Shown piece by piece: positions 9,987 to 24,900 of a stretch of DNA of 64,000 nucleotides. A model generated the notes under the pieces. That model searched no databases, was not told the DNA's origin, and worked only from the letters and a program-made list of their open reading frames with translations. Position 1 is the stretch's first letter, and each line of letters starts with the position of its first letter. The DNA comes from Corbicula japonica (Eukaryota > Mollusca > Bivalvia > Venerida > Cyrenidae), in the NCBI GenBank assembly GCA_038501625.1, contig JAZAYU010001094.1:1-64000 (forward strand), given 5' to 3'. The position numbers and the translations under genes are program-made.

Positions 9987-12900
9987 GTAAGCAAAATATA
10001 ATTAGTCTGTCCACGTTTTTAAAGTTTCACAGACAATATTGAACTAATTTTATATACTGGGTAAATACATTTTTCTCCTTTATTTCTTTTTGCGATTTTG
10101 CAGATATGTCCAAAAGGGTTTTAACATAATTGTATGATAGTTATATTAATTCAGAGCTTTAATCTGTTACTTCTTTAATAACTTTTGTTTTATTATTTCG
10201 ACCAGTTCCAATATTGGTGGTTTCAATATCCCCTACCTAATTTAGATTTAGATATTATTCAATCACCCCAGGGATATACTTTCTGCTATGCAAGATTTAT
10301 ATTCTAGACCCCCCCCCCCCCTTCAAAATTCTATGCTGTTAAGTTCTGTCCGTTGTTTTCTCGTGTTGGGCAAACGCATTCTGTCATCTGGAAACCATAA
10401 ATTATGCCGCTGAAAATGGAAAGGTATAAGTCTAAAAAATACCACATTGAAGGTTTCATGTTCATGGCCATATGCACACCATCGTTTGTGAGGGTTCGAA
10501 ATTGTACTGTTTATTTGTGTAAATATTGGGTTACCTGCAATAGTTTCATATTATTCGTGTTCGGTGGCTTTCCAAGGTCTCTTTTCATGTATTTCATCGG
10601 GGACTCCTGTAGATATCGTGTTGCTCGACAACCAGTTGCCAGCTAGGAGTTCTGAACATTCTGTATGGACTGATTCACACACAGATGTTAGCCTACAGCG
10701 AAACATAGAAAATACAGTATCCATAAAGCCTAAGTCTTTCTCTACTGAAACAATTAACAAAGTTTTTGGCTGAACTTGTTGAGCCTTTATCAGGTGAAAA
10801 CTAACGAATAAATATCTGAACGTTATTTATTCCATAAGCATTTACTTTTTCAGTTTGGAAGTTGGTGTCAGGAAACTGTCCCAGCGTTGTACAGTGGTAC
10901 TGGAGTTTTGACTGTGTTTGCCTTCAATGATACGTCATATGCAAATATGCCATCCCAAGACAGGGCTAAACTGATGTCCCTCACTCGTGAGGAAAAGAAA
11001 GAATATGTTCAAACATTCACATGTAAGTACATGACAAGATGTGCTAGTGTTAATTGAACAATGCCTTAATGACAATTACTTTAGTTTTAGTTTTCAGATT
11101 TCGGACACATTATTCTGAAAATTTAGTTTGGGAAAAGTGAAATATTTAAAGATGTTATCAGATGTAAGTTAGTTTTCGTATGCTTAGCTACTCTAGACTA
11201 ATTTGAATATCAAAGAAGTTTTAAAGTGTCATTCCGAGACAATCACTGCACAGAGAGTAGGCAGGTAATATTTCACTTGACCCTTTTAACCGTTGGATAG
11301 GGATGATATGCATGTGCATCTAGCGTGGATCCAGATGAGCCTGCACAATATGTGTATTCAGTGCCCAAGGTTATAAAAGTGAGCATGGAAACCAGTCTCA
11401 AATCTCAAACATCTTCAGCCAATCAGATGCTTGAGATTTGAGACTGGTTTCTAATCTCAGTTTCATAACCTCCAGCCCTGATCAAGATCTACACTGATCT
11501 CTATTTGGTAGAAATATCATAATTAGTCTAAAATTTTCTTAGCGTCTTCTGGATCATATCAGACTGCACAGATATATATACTATCCTCCGGATCATCACT
11601 GGTAGCACCTGGGATAAAAACCACATACACGGACATGATGGAGTAGAGGTTAAAACATTTAGGTTGTAAGTATGAGAACTTCACAGTGATAAATTGCAGT
11701 TCTTGTGTTGATTGTTATCGCTTTAAATTTCATTACTGAACGTGAAGTGAACATTATTGGTCCAGATCAGATTGCACAAATGTGCAGACTTATCTAGATC
11801 TACACTGTTTGTCTTTGGAATTAACACGTATCAATAAATAAAGTGTATCGGCATTCAAACATATACCGATGCAAATGGTCAGGAATGTGATGATTCTTAT
11901 GTGTTTATTACAGTGACCTTTATTTCTTGGTTTGACGGCATATTTATTCAGAGATCTATTTAAACACTTTATTTAAAAACGTTTCGGCCATTGGCATTCT
12001 ACAGTTGATAATGTCACAAGAAGCTTACTTTTTCTTACTTATACATCACTTCTTCAGGAAGTATATCGAAGTAGCATAAAATATATGTATAAAGGTACAT
12101 TTATTTTAAGATTTTTTTCATATTTTCAGTAATGGCTCGTGTCAGTTTTGATCAGATGACAAATTACTCCACACTTACTTCTGTCAATGGCAAACAACTC
12201 TTCATTAATAAAAGAAATAAAGTGTTCTGTGTAAGCATAAAACAGAAAAAAGGGTTTGTATACATTTGGATAGACCAAGTTACAAAGAATCAAAGCACCG
12301 AAAGTACAGAGGCTTGTCATAAACACTGAACTATATATTAATATAAAATGAGAGTAACACTCAGATCGCATTCTTTGTTGCATGTTACTGTGTCGGCACA
12401 AAGCAGCCAGCAACCAGGTTACAGTAAAACACCTAATAATGACATCCTCAAACTAACACCACAATTTCAATGTCCATTTTAATTATCACTGTTCTAGACT
12501 GAAGGAAAAATTTCCTTTAAGATGTGAGTAGCCAGAATTGAAATAATAGAATTTCAAGCATTAAAGTTCTAACTTGCACTAACATTACATAAATTGTTTA
12601 CAGTACATCTTATATACCATGTGGTAATGTAGATTTTGATCAGCTTGGACATTAATGCAATATTGTCATGATCTATAATGGACACAGAAGGGATATAAAC
12701 AATGGCAAATGGAGTTCATCACTTCTTACGTCCTACAGTAACTTTAATTTATTTTCAGATTTAATTTGGTTGTTGCGGTTTTCTGATTATTGTAATACCA
12801 TACTTTATTCTCCTCTCTACTTTTTGGCTATGTGGGGAGGCTGGATATGGCCATTCCTGATAATATTATGCATATTTTACTTAATTTATAAATTTCTGAA

Positions 12901-15900
12901 TTTCATTTGCTATATCAAAACACTTATATTGATGCAATTTCAGAAGCCTGAAAGTTCTACAGGTAGTACAGATACATATGTCAACGGTGCAATGATCATA
13001 GAACAGTTACAAGCAAGCAATGGTATAATACATGTTCTGGACCGGCCTCTAAACCTTGTAAGTGATAAGAACGCGTACCAACTTCTGATGCATCCTGATG
13101 ACCAGACTATGCAAACAACGTAAGTAGTTAACCACATTTTTGAATAATAACAAAATATTTCCTAAATCGAACTAATAAATTGATCTGTATCGAAAACTTA
13201 AACTGCAATATCATGTGATTTGCCTGGATTCATTTCACTCAGAATTTAATAATTGTCTTGCAAAGACATAACAATTTTGCGTTTATCAGCGTTATTCACG
13301 TACTCTTTGTTAGGAAATTGCCAGATAACGCAGTTGGTAGCGCAGATATTAGCGTTTATTATATACCCATGAATGATTAAAGTATAGTGCATCGTTAATC
13401 CGAAAAATTGATAAAACTCGTCAGATTAGAAATTCCGTATCAGATAATGCCCAGCTTTCCGTGTTCTATTTGACGTCATATACTACGTCACACTAGGTTG
13501 TCGTAGTTTTTCGGCTCATAACGAACTCCAAAATAGGAAATTTCCGTCGCAGTTTTACAAACGTAACGGTATTTTTACGCCATTCATAAATTGTCTAGCC
13601 ATTCATAAATTTACTACCGCGTTACTATTTTTGTTTCTGCTATTATGTAAACCACGTTTTTGACTAAAGTTTTGTTGTTAAGTTTATATAAATTTATATA
13701 AATTTGTTTTGAGCGAGAAGAATATATAATAAAAGGAACATTATGACAGTATTCATTCTGTATGTTCGTTTTATTTCTCGTTGCGTATGTAAACCGCATC
13801 ACCCTCGACCTTCGGTCGATATTGTCGCGTGATATTGTTTACATACCCAACTCGACAAATACGAACCTACAGAATGCATACTGTTATAATATTCCATATG
13901 TATGGATTGTGTGGCTTGGTCCTGTCGCCGTACCAGTTCGAACTCGGTTATGCCTTTATCATTTATACATGTAAAAGCTTTGAAAGCAGTGCATTGTTTA
14001 TATGCGAAGATTTCTTGCCAGCTAGAAGATATATCGTCAGTATAAAATAATCATTATGTTAATCAAATTTTCGGACAAACATATCTTGCTCCGGTAATTG
14101 TCATACTTTTAAGGGGTCACAAAACATTCCAAATGGCGAAAACGGGCAAAAAATTTCAAAAATAAATTTGTTGAAAAATACTCACTGCCACCTAGATTTA
14201 AGTAAACAAATGAATTTATGTAAGAATGTACTAATGTTTCGAAACTCAGTTAAGTCTAATTGATGTTCTAATTACCAAGCACTAAAACAAAAGAAAAGCC
14301 ATTTGCGTGAGATATCTGAAATTCATGGACGATAAACCAAAAAAATCTTACAGGATATAAGTATATGCTGATCTACAGTAAGTTGTGGCAATTCGACAAA
14401 ATAATGTTAGGGTTTTCAAACAAGTTAAGAAAATCTTATTTCCTGGTCTACTTTCGGTTGAAAGGTCAAAACAATTTGATGTACGTCTTAAACTTTCAGA
14501 CATTATTTTAACAGATTACTGCGAACTATTTTTAATAAGTGTTTACGCGATATCTTACCATTTTCTATGCAGCCATTCCAGAGATCTTATGCAAACGGTA
14601 TTTCCTTTTCGTCTGTGTCTGTTTTATGCAGGTAAAGCAAACAGCTTGAACTAAAATACAGCCACATGACACTTACTTTACTTTCATTGGTCTACAAGTG
14701 GAGATTAATATTTTAAATTTGGATTTTCTTTTCAGTATTATCTCGACAACGTATTGAATTTACTATATTGATCAGCTTTTGCATATACTACTTTTGCTTA
14801 TTATAATCTTCTGTATTGCGAATGGATAAAAAGTGAAATATGCACATCAGGAATCGCCACATCCAGCAGACACAGCCTCCCCACACAGCCAAAAAGTAGA
14901 GAGGAAGAGAGCATGGTATTACAATAATCAGTTTCAAAATGAACGCCACAAAGAATTAACGAAGTGAGAACCCGAGGGGTTACCGCCTTGGAACGGTCAG
15001 TGGCAAAAAAATTGCCACTGGGGGTTTAAACCAGGTTCTAGGGTGCACCAACCTCACACTAGCCCCAACAGGTACTCGTATCACAAAACAAGTAAAAGTT
15101 ATCTTGGTGAAATAACTCCAACCCACCATTCGGCTCAACAATGCTGCATGCAAAAGCACGCAAACATATAAAACATAGAAGCTAATAGCATTGCCAAGCC
15201 AAAGGAGGGTACTCATTGATCTTACCGAGACCAGGACACCTGGAGTAAAATCAGAAAAAAACACGATGACAGGGATAAAAGAAACAAATCGAGCTTCTAT
15301 GTTCTTTTAAGAAATGATTTCCCAATTAACCTTCATAAACCCCTGCCAACGTCGTGCAACCAAAAAGGTAAGCATAATGATTAACTGTATATGGGTTAAT
15401 CAGCAGGCCTGCAGAGCGCTAGATGCTAATGATTTACCTATAACATTCATTGTGTTTATCTTTTAATTTGTGTTATTCATAATATATGTAACATATCATT
15501 CAGAAAAGTGTTTGCAATGATATGGTCTTATTAATTTTTTGAAAAGAAATCATCTTTCTAAGATAAACTGGTTTTTGTTATACATTACCCCACCCAAGGA
15601 GCATGTTTGCGAACCATTTCTAATGTCGCACAATTTATGTCAACTGGAACACACATTTATGTATTTTATTTATTATTTTAATGAAACAGATTTGTATACT
15701 GCTCCTTTTTTAATCGATGAAAATGGAATTTTGAAAGCCACCGAACACGATAAAAATGAACATAGTTCATGCTCGGTTTGATTCAGCCTGTTCATGAGCA
15801 ATAATGGAAATGTTTATAACTACCGGGTTGAGTGCAACTCAATATTTACACCAATAAATATTACGCATTTCATCTATCTCAAACGATGGTATGCATATGG

Positions 15901-18900
15901 CGGTGGAGGTTAACGTCAAGGTTCTTACATGGAATCAAGGAACATTATTGTTTGACAACTGATTGTGTGGCTTCTGATTAAACCTGTTTTTTTCGCTCGA
16001 AAATTTATGCAAACAGTTATTCTTAACGTGATATGGCAGTCGTCTTTGAAAACAAATCTATCAAACGGCGAAATGAAGTTTAATAAAATCTATCATAATT
16101 TTACATTACGTTAATAAAAAGTTAAAACAATAAAGGAACAAGAAACTTGATCTAACAAGAAGCGCCGCAAAGTTATAAAACCAGGGTTTCAACGACCGAG
16201 TATAGACATCTGAGTAGAATCAAGTCTTGCATCATGATAAAAGCTACCCACACACCAAGTTTAATGTCAATAGTTAAAGCAAATTCAAGTTATTAAGCAG
16301 AAACTAAATAGCAACAGTGACATCACTGGTGAAGGTAGCAATCGTTGGATGGGTCTTGAGATAAGATACCCACATACTAAGTTTGGTATCAATAGGTCAA
16401 AACAAACTCAAGTTTTTGAGCGAAAACTGAATTTCTGTTTTAGCAAAAGTAACTTTGACCTTGATCACAGACACCTGATTAGCAATTCCAAGCAGCCTCT
16501 TGATATACATGTAAGATAAGCCAAAACAAACTCAAGTTATTGAGCAGAATGTGAATTTCTTTTTTGCAACAGTGATCTTGACCTTGATTACAAACAACTG
16601 GGTATCATTCCCAAGCTGCCCCTTGATATAAGCTAGAAACGCTACAAGTTTGGCGTCAATAAGCCAAAGCTAGCTTGAGCTATAGAGCGGAAACTGAATT
16701 TCTATTTTAGCAACAGTGACCTTGACCTTGATTACATACACCTGGGTAGCTATCCCAAGCTGCCTCTTGGCAAAAGCTCCAAATACACCAAGTTTGGTGT
16801 CAATAGGCCTAAGTAAACTTAAGATATTGATTGGAAACCGAAAGTTGTCTCCAACTTAAATGTTGTAAGTGGATGAAATTTTACTTGGTCAAATGAAATC
16901 GCAGTAATTCTTAACCCGTTAACTTACAGTAATTTACCTGGCCTTCTACGTGTTATGATCATACATATAAAATCTATGTTGATTAATTCTAGACTATTCA
17001 AAGATTTGATGGATCGACTCGTTGCAAATTACTTTGCGGAGACCATTTTACAAGTATCTACAGCAGAAAAAGTAACATTCTTTCTGCCATCGGAAAATGC
17101 ATTACGAAAGATTCCTAGAAACAAACTATTGGCATTGCAAGGTTTAGAGCTCGCAAACGTAAGTTGAAGATCCTACAGTCTTAATTTTAAAGTTTATAAT
17201 AAGTCAAGAAAAAATCTTAAGCATTAAAATCATTTTAAATTTTCAAGCTCGTTAAAAAGATGTTTGCAACAACCTTTATTTCGATTTGGTTAACAAAGTT
17301 TTGTATTTAGAAACGCTGATATGATTATAAACAAGAGATGTTTGTAAAACATGTTTGCCCACCCAAACGCCAATTGGATAGCAATCTGCTTTTACATGTG
17401 TATTTTATTGAAGGTCAATGTGACTTTGACATTTGACATACTGAACTCAAAATCATAAGGGGTCATAATCCTGCGATTTCTAACCTCCATAACAAATCTG
17501 TGAATGTATGTCAAATTGTTGTCTAGATACTTATCGGACAAGGTTGGTTACGGACGGACCGACCGACGGACGGACTAATCGACCGACATGTGCAAAGCAA
17601 TATGCCTCCGCTTTTTCGAGGGTCATGATTGAATTGTGCACTATGTACTTGTGAAGTTATTCTTGAGTCTGTTGTTTTTTTAACAGTATTTCAAGATGCA
17701 CTTTATGCTCAACCGAGTTGTTTACACGTCTTATGCAGAGAATCAGGAGAGCTACGAGACGGCATTCACGGGATACAGGGTCATGTTCATGAGACAGGAT
17801 AGAAATCGAGGTAGAATACATTATTCGTTGTCCAACTTTCGTAATGAATATGAATACGTTAACCAAATTTGCAACATTAAACTTTATCTTTTCCAAGTAT
17901 AACTTTTTTGATGAGGGGGTGTAAAGAATATTCTAAAGAATATTTTAAAAAACTTTTTTTTTCTTGCTCTTGTTGACTGTAAGGGGAGGCTGTGTCTTCT
18001 GGATGTGGCTATTCCTGATATTCATATTTTTTCTTTTTATCAATGTATTTTTTTGCAAATAGCACGTACGTTCAACTTCTTATTTTCTCTATCACAACAT
18101 ATTTACATAATAAGAATAGAATGTAAGAGAAATGTTTTACATGTTTTTGTGCGAAATGAGCAATAAATTTTAATATGAGAAATTGTGTTTCGATGTCAAA
18201 ATTTAGTATTGCACATCGTTGACGCTTTTGATGCATTTAAAACAAATATAAAAATGTATTAATTATCTGAATGTTGATGTTTATTCCAGTAAACGAAAAC
18301 TAGATATCTATAAACTATTTACGACGCATATTTCAATTAAAACATATAATTATATGCCGAAAACGGTTACAATTTAGATTTTAGATTTTAATAAAATTAG
18401 AATTTATTTATTCTTTGTATTAAATTATTACAGAAACACTTAAAAGACAAATTTCAACCTCTACGTTTACAAGCGATGCCTGGCTCAGTGTATTTCCGCA
18501 GAATGAGTGGTAAACACCAAACACTCACTCTTGCTACTGTATGGTTTGATATCAAACACTATTGCTTTAATATTGTTTAATATTGTTTAATATCAGACAC
18601 TTTTGCAAAGCTATAGTTACCCACACGTTTTATGCTATTTTTGGATGGTACCCACTATTGCTTTGTTAGTGTTATTGTTGGTGTTGGATGTTACATACTT
18701 TTCTATGCTATTATTGAATGTTACATGATATTTTTACATCTTTTGTTATCTTACTCACTACACTACATAGATTCCACGCAATTGCTACTCCACTGTCGTA
18801 TAACAGCTGCCCTGTACCAATAGTGTCTGTTTGACCCTTTAATTGATAAAAATAAATGACCTTATTGGCTATTTTAAAATAGTTATACCACTAGATAGGC

Positions 18901-21900
18901 AATTAGAGGCGCTTCAAAGGGATGTCACATATTACGAAAACAACAAATTATCATAGCATAAAAAGCCGAAATCAGTCGTCGCTCTCGCTTCAATTTTGAA
19001 ATAGCCAATTATTTTATCAATTACAGGGTCAAACGGACACACCGGCAATAAAGCAAGCAATCATTTAATCAATCAACAATCCTTTTAATTATATGATCAA
19101 AGTATACAAGTCTATACCTTACAATATGTATACAAATTGGAAACAAAATAACACATACCTTTCCGTTGTTTAACTGGTCGCCATCTTGCGGACTGCCACA
19201 GGGTACCCACTATTTGGTACAGGGCAGCTGTTACACGACAGTGTACTCTGTTGTTGGAGGTCACTTGTCCAGGATTGTTATTCTCTTGTTAGGTGATACA
19301 CACTTTTGCTATGATTTTGTATGATAAACACACTATATGCAAGTCTGTCTTTGAATGACACTATATATACAATGTAATATATGTATCTTACTCTTTAAAT
19401 GTTGGAGCATTTCAGTGATGGTAAAGAGCGGTGGTGTAACAGCCATGGTGGAGCGTGGTAACATAACTTGCAGGAATGGTGTAATACACATCATTGACAC
19501 CATGTTCGGATTCGTTTACAACTCGGCTCGTGAACAGATTGCACTGGATGCCCCGTGAGTTTTCAATTAAAAAAAACAAACGTTAAAATATTACATTTCT
19601 TAAGGTAAGAGCACACTTTGCTACAAAAAATAAGAATTGATGCTGCCACTTTAAAGTTAATTATATACGATAAACAATATACAAATTTTATATATCGTGT
19701 ACTATATAATATTAGTATTAAATTATGTGTTTAAAAATCAAACTTTATAAATGACAGAGGCAACCAGACAACCAAAGATAAAATGAAAAGTAATGGCTAA
19801 AATAAAAAAAAGTGTCAAACCTTGCTTGAAGAATTTTAATCTTCAGGTCTCCACTTTAGACATTCACTTGTAACAAATGAGTAACGCTTTAAAGCGTATT
19901 AAAGAAAAAAAATTCTATCTGATTAGATAGATGTATATTTTTACTGTGTGGACATGTCTCACTTGTACTTTTTAATGTTTGTGCAGGCAATTCAACATGC
20001 TGTTGAACAGAGTATCTCCTGATATTCAGGCACTGATCACCCAACCATCTGGGGTCAATCTGTTTGTACCAACTGATGATGCTTTCACATACATTCAGAA
20101 TTTGGTGAATCTACAAACAAACAACACATTGATTGACTACGTAAGTTTGTGTTAATACTTTTTAGTTCTTAAACATATTTTACTGTCGTACATAGCTAGA
20201 GTTTTGAGACCAGTTTCAGAATCCTATCTTATGATTGATAGACAATTAACCGTCTCGGCTCAGGCCTCAAGATTTTGAAACTAAGAATGGAAATTAGTCT
20301 CAAATCTCAAATATCTGATTAGCAGAAATTGCCACTGGAATTTAAGTTTTATAATTTGGGGCCGGTTTAATGAAATACTTGAGTTTAGAGAATGATGTCA
20401 AAACTTTGTGTAATTATTCTTAAGTGCTTTATATAACCTATAATATCAGTTCTATATTCGATCAGACTTTGTCTTTTGCTGCAAATGAATGCGTAAAGTC
20501 TATCAGCATTATTACATAAAATGTTTGCAAACTGAAATAAAACTCTTAAAACGTAATTGGCATATGATTTAATTTTCATCTGTTCCCCTAATTGATGTGT
20601 ATTCACTATTTGAATGTTGCTTTGTCGGATTATGAATGCAGACATCTACCGTAACGGATGTTCTCGGTGCAATTCACAACATCTTGTATAGTTTAGCTAT
20701 CAGAACAGGTATGAAGTGTATTTCCAAATATATATGTTTAACAGTGATCACTTCAAAATGTTACCCATTTGTTTCTCTTTTTCTCGTTGGGATATTGTGT
20801 TTTATTTTTAATTTCTTTTTATCTCGATAGATTATTGTGCATTATTTTTCTTCATCTTTTTTGAATGAGAATTTTAGATAAATACATGTATGACTTGTGA
20901 AGTTCATGTTGTTGTTTTCAGATTGTTCAACTGTGTATGGTTCGAGACGGAAGCATTGAAGTATCACAAATCAATGGCAACTACGAAGTCCGCCAGCGTA
21001 GATATTCAAGATATAAAGACTCAAAGCTCGTGGTTTATAATGACGGAAACAGTGAGTACAAGTTCGTGGTTTTTCCATAAGACACACTTTTCTAAAGTAG
21101 ATTCTTAAATAATCCTTTTTTAAACTGTGTTTATATATATGTTCAAAACACATTTTCGTGGTTATTGGAATTTTGTGAATCGATTTGCCCAAGAAATCCA
21201 CGATAGTAAGAGCCCACGATTGTTAATGATTTCATAGTATTCCATCTTATTTTATAAACATGTACAGTGGCATGGGTAAATGGTGGAAATGTTAGAGCCA
21301 GAATAACACGTCCGGATGTCAAGGTGACGAATGGTGTTTTACAGTATATTGATGCTGTACTAGGCGTGCCTTCCATGGATATCCCTACCTTGATTTATTA
21401 TGATGACAACCTAATGTATGAAAAGTTTATTTTATATTTATTACATTAAAACATGGTGTAAAAGTAAAATATTTAGCTGGATACAGTCTTAACAACACAA
21501 TGAAAAAATTTAGGGAATGCATAATGTTAAAAAGGTTGGTATTTTAAAGACTTAAAGCCTTTTTAAGTAATTTTTGTCCGGTATGCTTGGTTCTCTTTTT
21601 ATATTTGATACTTGAATGTTGTATTTTAAATTTAGGGTAAACAACTACCTTACACATGAAGTTATTTCCTTAAAAACATATTTGATTCGGTGGGAAATGT
21701 ATCGATTTTATTTAACTGTTTAAATAAAGTTTTATTTTAATTAATACATTTAAAGTTACAATTTTCCCTAACAGAGCTTCTGCTGCAATAGTGGTAAATA
21801 TATTTTTTGCACTAATTGTTTTTCAGGCTGACCTATATTGCAATGCGAATGGTAGGACTGCTTAATTTCTTAAAGGATCAGAGATTTAACAATCAGTTTT

Positions 21901-24900
21901 TACCTCCAAGAGTGTTTAACAACTATGATCAGGAAACAGACAGCACGGGTACCGAGAACAGCCTGTTTTCCACAAGCTTTCCTAATCAGTATCCCACACT
22001 ATACCCTAATCAGGTAATACTTTCTTATACATTGAATTCGAAATTACAAGTTGTGCAGAGAAACGAGACTTTGATTTCATGAACCTATAACCTTTAGTTA
22101 CAGAAAGGTCTTTTCGGGGGAAGCATTGTGTTAAATACGAACAACTGATTTTTACCTTGACTTTTCGAAGAATAGGTGAGCTATTCTACTTATCCCGACG
22201 TCGGCGTCCGTTAATTTAAACCAAAATACGCACTTTGGTCCATAACTCTGAAACTACTTGAGGCTATTTCCCCCTTTTTACATACATTACTGACAAGTAC
22301 TCCAACGTGTCAAAAATATTTCATAGTTATTCCCCTTTTCAGTTCTATATTTATTGTAAATTAAGGAATTTTTTCTATTATTTTAAATAAATTTCCTCCT
22401 TATCATTCACTAACTAATATTATCCATGTTTGCATATTAATGTGTTAATTATTGTACTTGTAATTTTCAAATAACACTTATTCCAAAGGAATTGAATAGT
22501 CTAGCGAGCTGTCTCTTCTGACAGCTATTGTGTTTTCGCTCACTATGTAGCCTAACAAGCTACTAAACTGAATTTATAAGCGGCTTCTCAACTTTGTTTA
22601 TTTTGCAGCCCACAATGTACCCTAATAATCTACCAGAGTATTTATACCAACAGCGTGTACAACAAGCAAATCTACATTCGACTCCTAGTACCCAGAACCC
22701 AATGCAGCAGTATCAAAACATCCAGGCATCTTATTCATACTATGGTATGTAAATGTTATTTGGCTAGTATGTGGACACCTATAGTCTGACTTCGACCCGT
22801 ATATACAAAATCACCTCATGGCCCTAAAATCGTAATATATACTTAAAGAAATTAGAAACGCAACTTCCTTAAACAAGAAATACATTTCTTGTTTAAAGAA
22901 GTTGCGTTTCTAATTTCTTCAAATACAAATTATATAGTTTTTAGAAATTAAAAACGCAAATTCTTTAATCACGAAAAATATTTTGTGTTTAAAGAAGTTG
23001 CGTTTCTAATTTCTTTTAGTATATATATCACAATATCAATGGAATTTTCTTATATAATGATGCCGAATAAAACAGTGTTGACACTTCATATCTAGGCGAA
23101 CAGATTTGGATTGGTTAATGTTATATGGATGTATGTGCGTCATTTTAACTAATCTTGCTTGATCTTGAACTTAGTTTTCGGACAAAGATAAAGAGAAACA
23201 TTCAAATCTGGGGCCTTAAAATCAAGCATTTGAAAAATCTATCTGAATTATATTGAAAAAAATAATCTCTAGGCTATATTGTCAGGGCCCTTTACTTATA
23301 AACGTGATTGGAGTTATGGTTGAATTCGAACACAGTTCTCGTCTTCATGTAGTGGGATGTGGTTTGATGGTCAAGGGACCAAAGCCTTATACACAATAGT
23401 CTAAGACTGTCTTAAAACTTAACTAAAACTGTGTTTGTTAAGTTTGGAATAGGAGATCCATATCAGCGGAAAGCTAATTACGATTGGATTGTTTTCGCTA
23501 GTCCTTATTTCAACATTTTCTGGGATCTTAATATTCTAGATCAAATAAAGCTTAGCATTATGCTTAACATAACAGACTTAATAATGGCTAATGACTTCGT
23601 TTATTATTGTAGGAACATGTGGCAATATAACCAGCGTGTGTCAGTTTACAGTGTTTGTTCCCAATGGAAGTGCTATTTACCAGTACTACCTGTCGCAAAC
23701 TGGACAGTCTGTTATTTATGATGTACAAAAATACAGTTGGGTAAGGAAGCAGATGTTCCGGCACGAGTAGTTGTCTTATTTTATAGGTAGCGGATCATAT
23801 GGTCATTGTTCAACTCTTTACAAACTATTTGATCTGTGGCTGGTCTACAGTCTTTCCTCAAAATCATTTTGACTGTATGTTAGTGGAGACTTGTTCATGT
23901 AAATTTATTAACAATGGGTATTAAAGTCAGTGTTAAACAAATGATCTTTTGAAACAATAAACTAGTAATGATGGAAGAACAGCAATGATCATTTCAGATG
24001 GGTGTATTGGTGAATTTTACACTTTAATGCATTACATGTAACCCTTCAGTCGTATATAATGATACCGGTATGCGTTTATTAGTGTGTTGGATTGGTCACT
24101 GATCTGCGGGCAAACAGGTTTCAAAGTCTAAAATATTGTTAAAAAATAAGCAACAATCATGGATTATACTCTGCACCTCTGATAAAAAATTAGCCAATGC
24201 ACAGCATAAAGAAGATTTTTTTATTGTGTACTATCCCTAAATAATCTTAAATAACTTTACTCTTTAAGGTGGCTCTCATCTAAGGGCAATACAACAGCAC
24301 AAATATCTAGTTTAAGTTGATGTTTGGTGACGCAACATTCAGTTTGGGGTAATTCAATCTATTTTAAGATGCTTTGTTGTTTATATTTGACTTCCACTGG
24401 GTGACAACTTGTCAGCCATTACGCATTCTGGAAAATTGCACAATTTTAAAACATTAGTAAATATTTATCACACATAACTTTGTTGTAAGTATGTCGTGAA
24501 AGTAGTCACGTGGCTGATCTGTAATAAGAGCCTCGCTAAATCACGTGACAAGGAATTTATCCGAATTATCACAGGTATTTAAGGTCACTTAACTGAATGT
24601 TTTTGTTTCCAGGTTTTCCGCCGCCTGATAATTCCAAATCAGCTGATCTTCCTGGAGAATCTTCCCGTCAGTCCTCAGCCGTATCGGTACAAAGCTCACA
24701 CGGGCGATGAGATCGTGGTTAGGAAGGAAACAGAGAACAGTAAGGCTCTTTTATTATTCGCCAATAGATAGATGTTGCGCCGTGAGTTTAATAAGTCCTT
24801 TGAGGTTCAGACTTACTTGAAATTCCTGTCTTTCAATGTGACTGTTGACTATAGTAAAAGCTAAACTCGGCCAAAAATCGTTCAATGAAACGCCTCTTGT

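Noticed and set aside
10404..10773. Overlapping open frames on both strands
   Set aside because: They lie on a dispersed family B repeat; the same repeat gives similar frames elsewhere. Shadows, not genes.
12668..12943. Upstream extension of the open frame that ends in FAS1 exon 4
   Set aside because: It contains a family A fragment and precedes a clean 'tttcag' acceptor. Exon 4 begins at 12944, as confirmed by copy 2.
18424..18520. Possible extra exon after 'attacag' between exons 6 and 7 of gene 1
   Set aside because: Exons 6 and 7 already join in phase with continuous FAS1 sequence, and copy 2 shows no counterpart.
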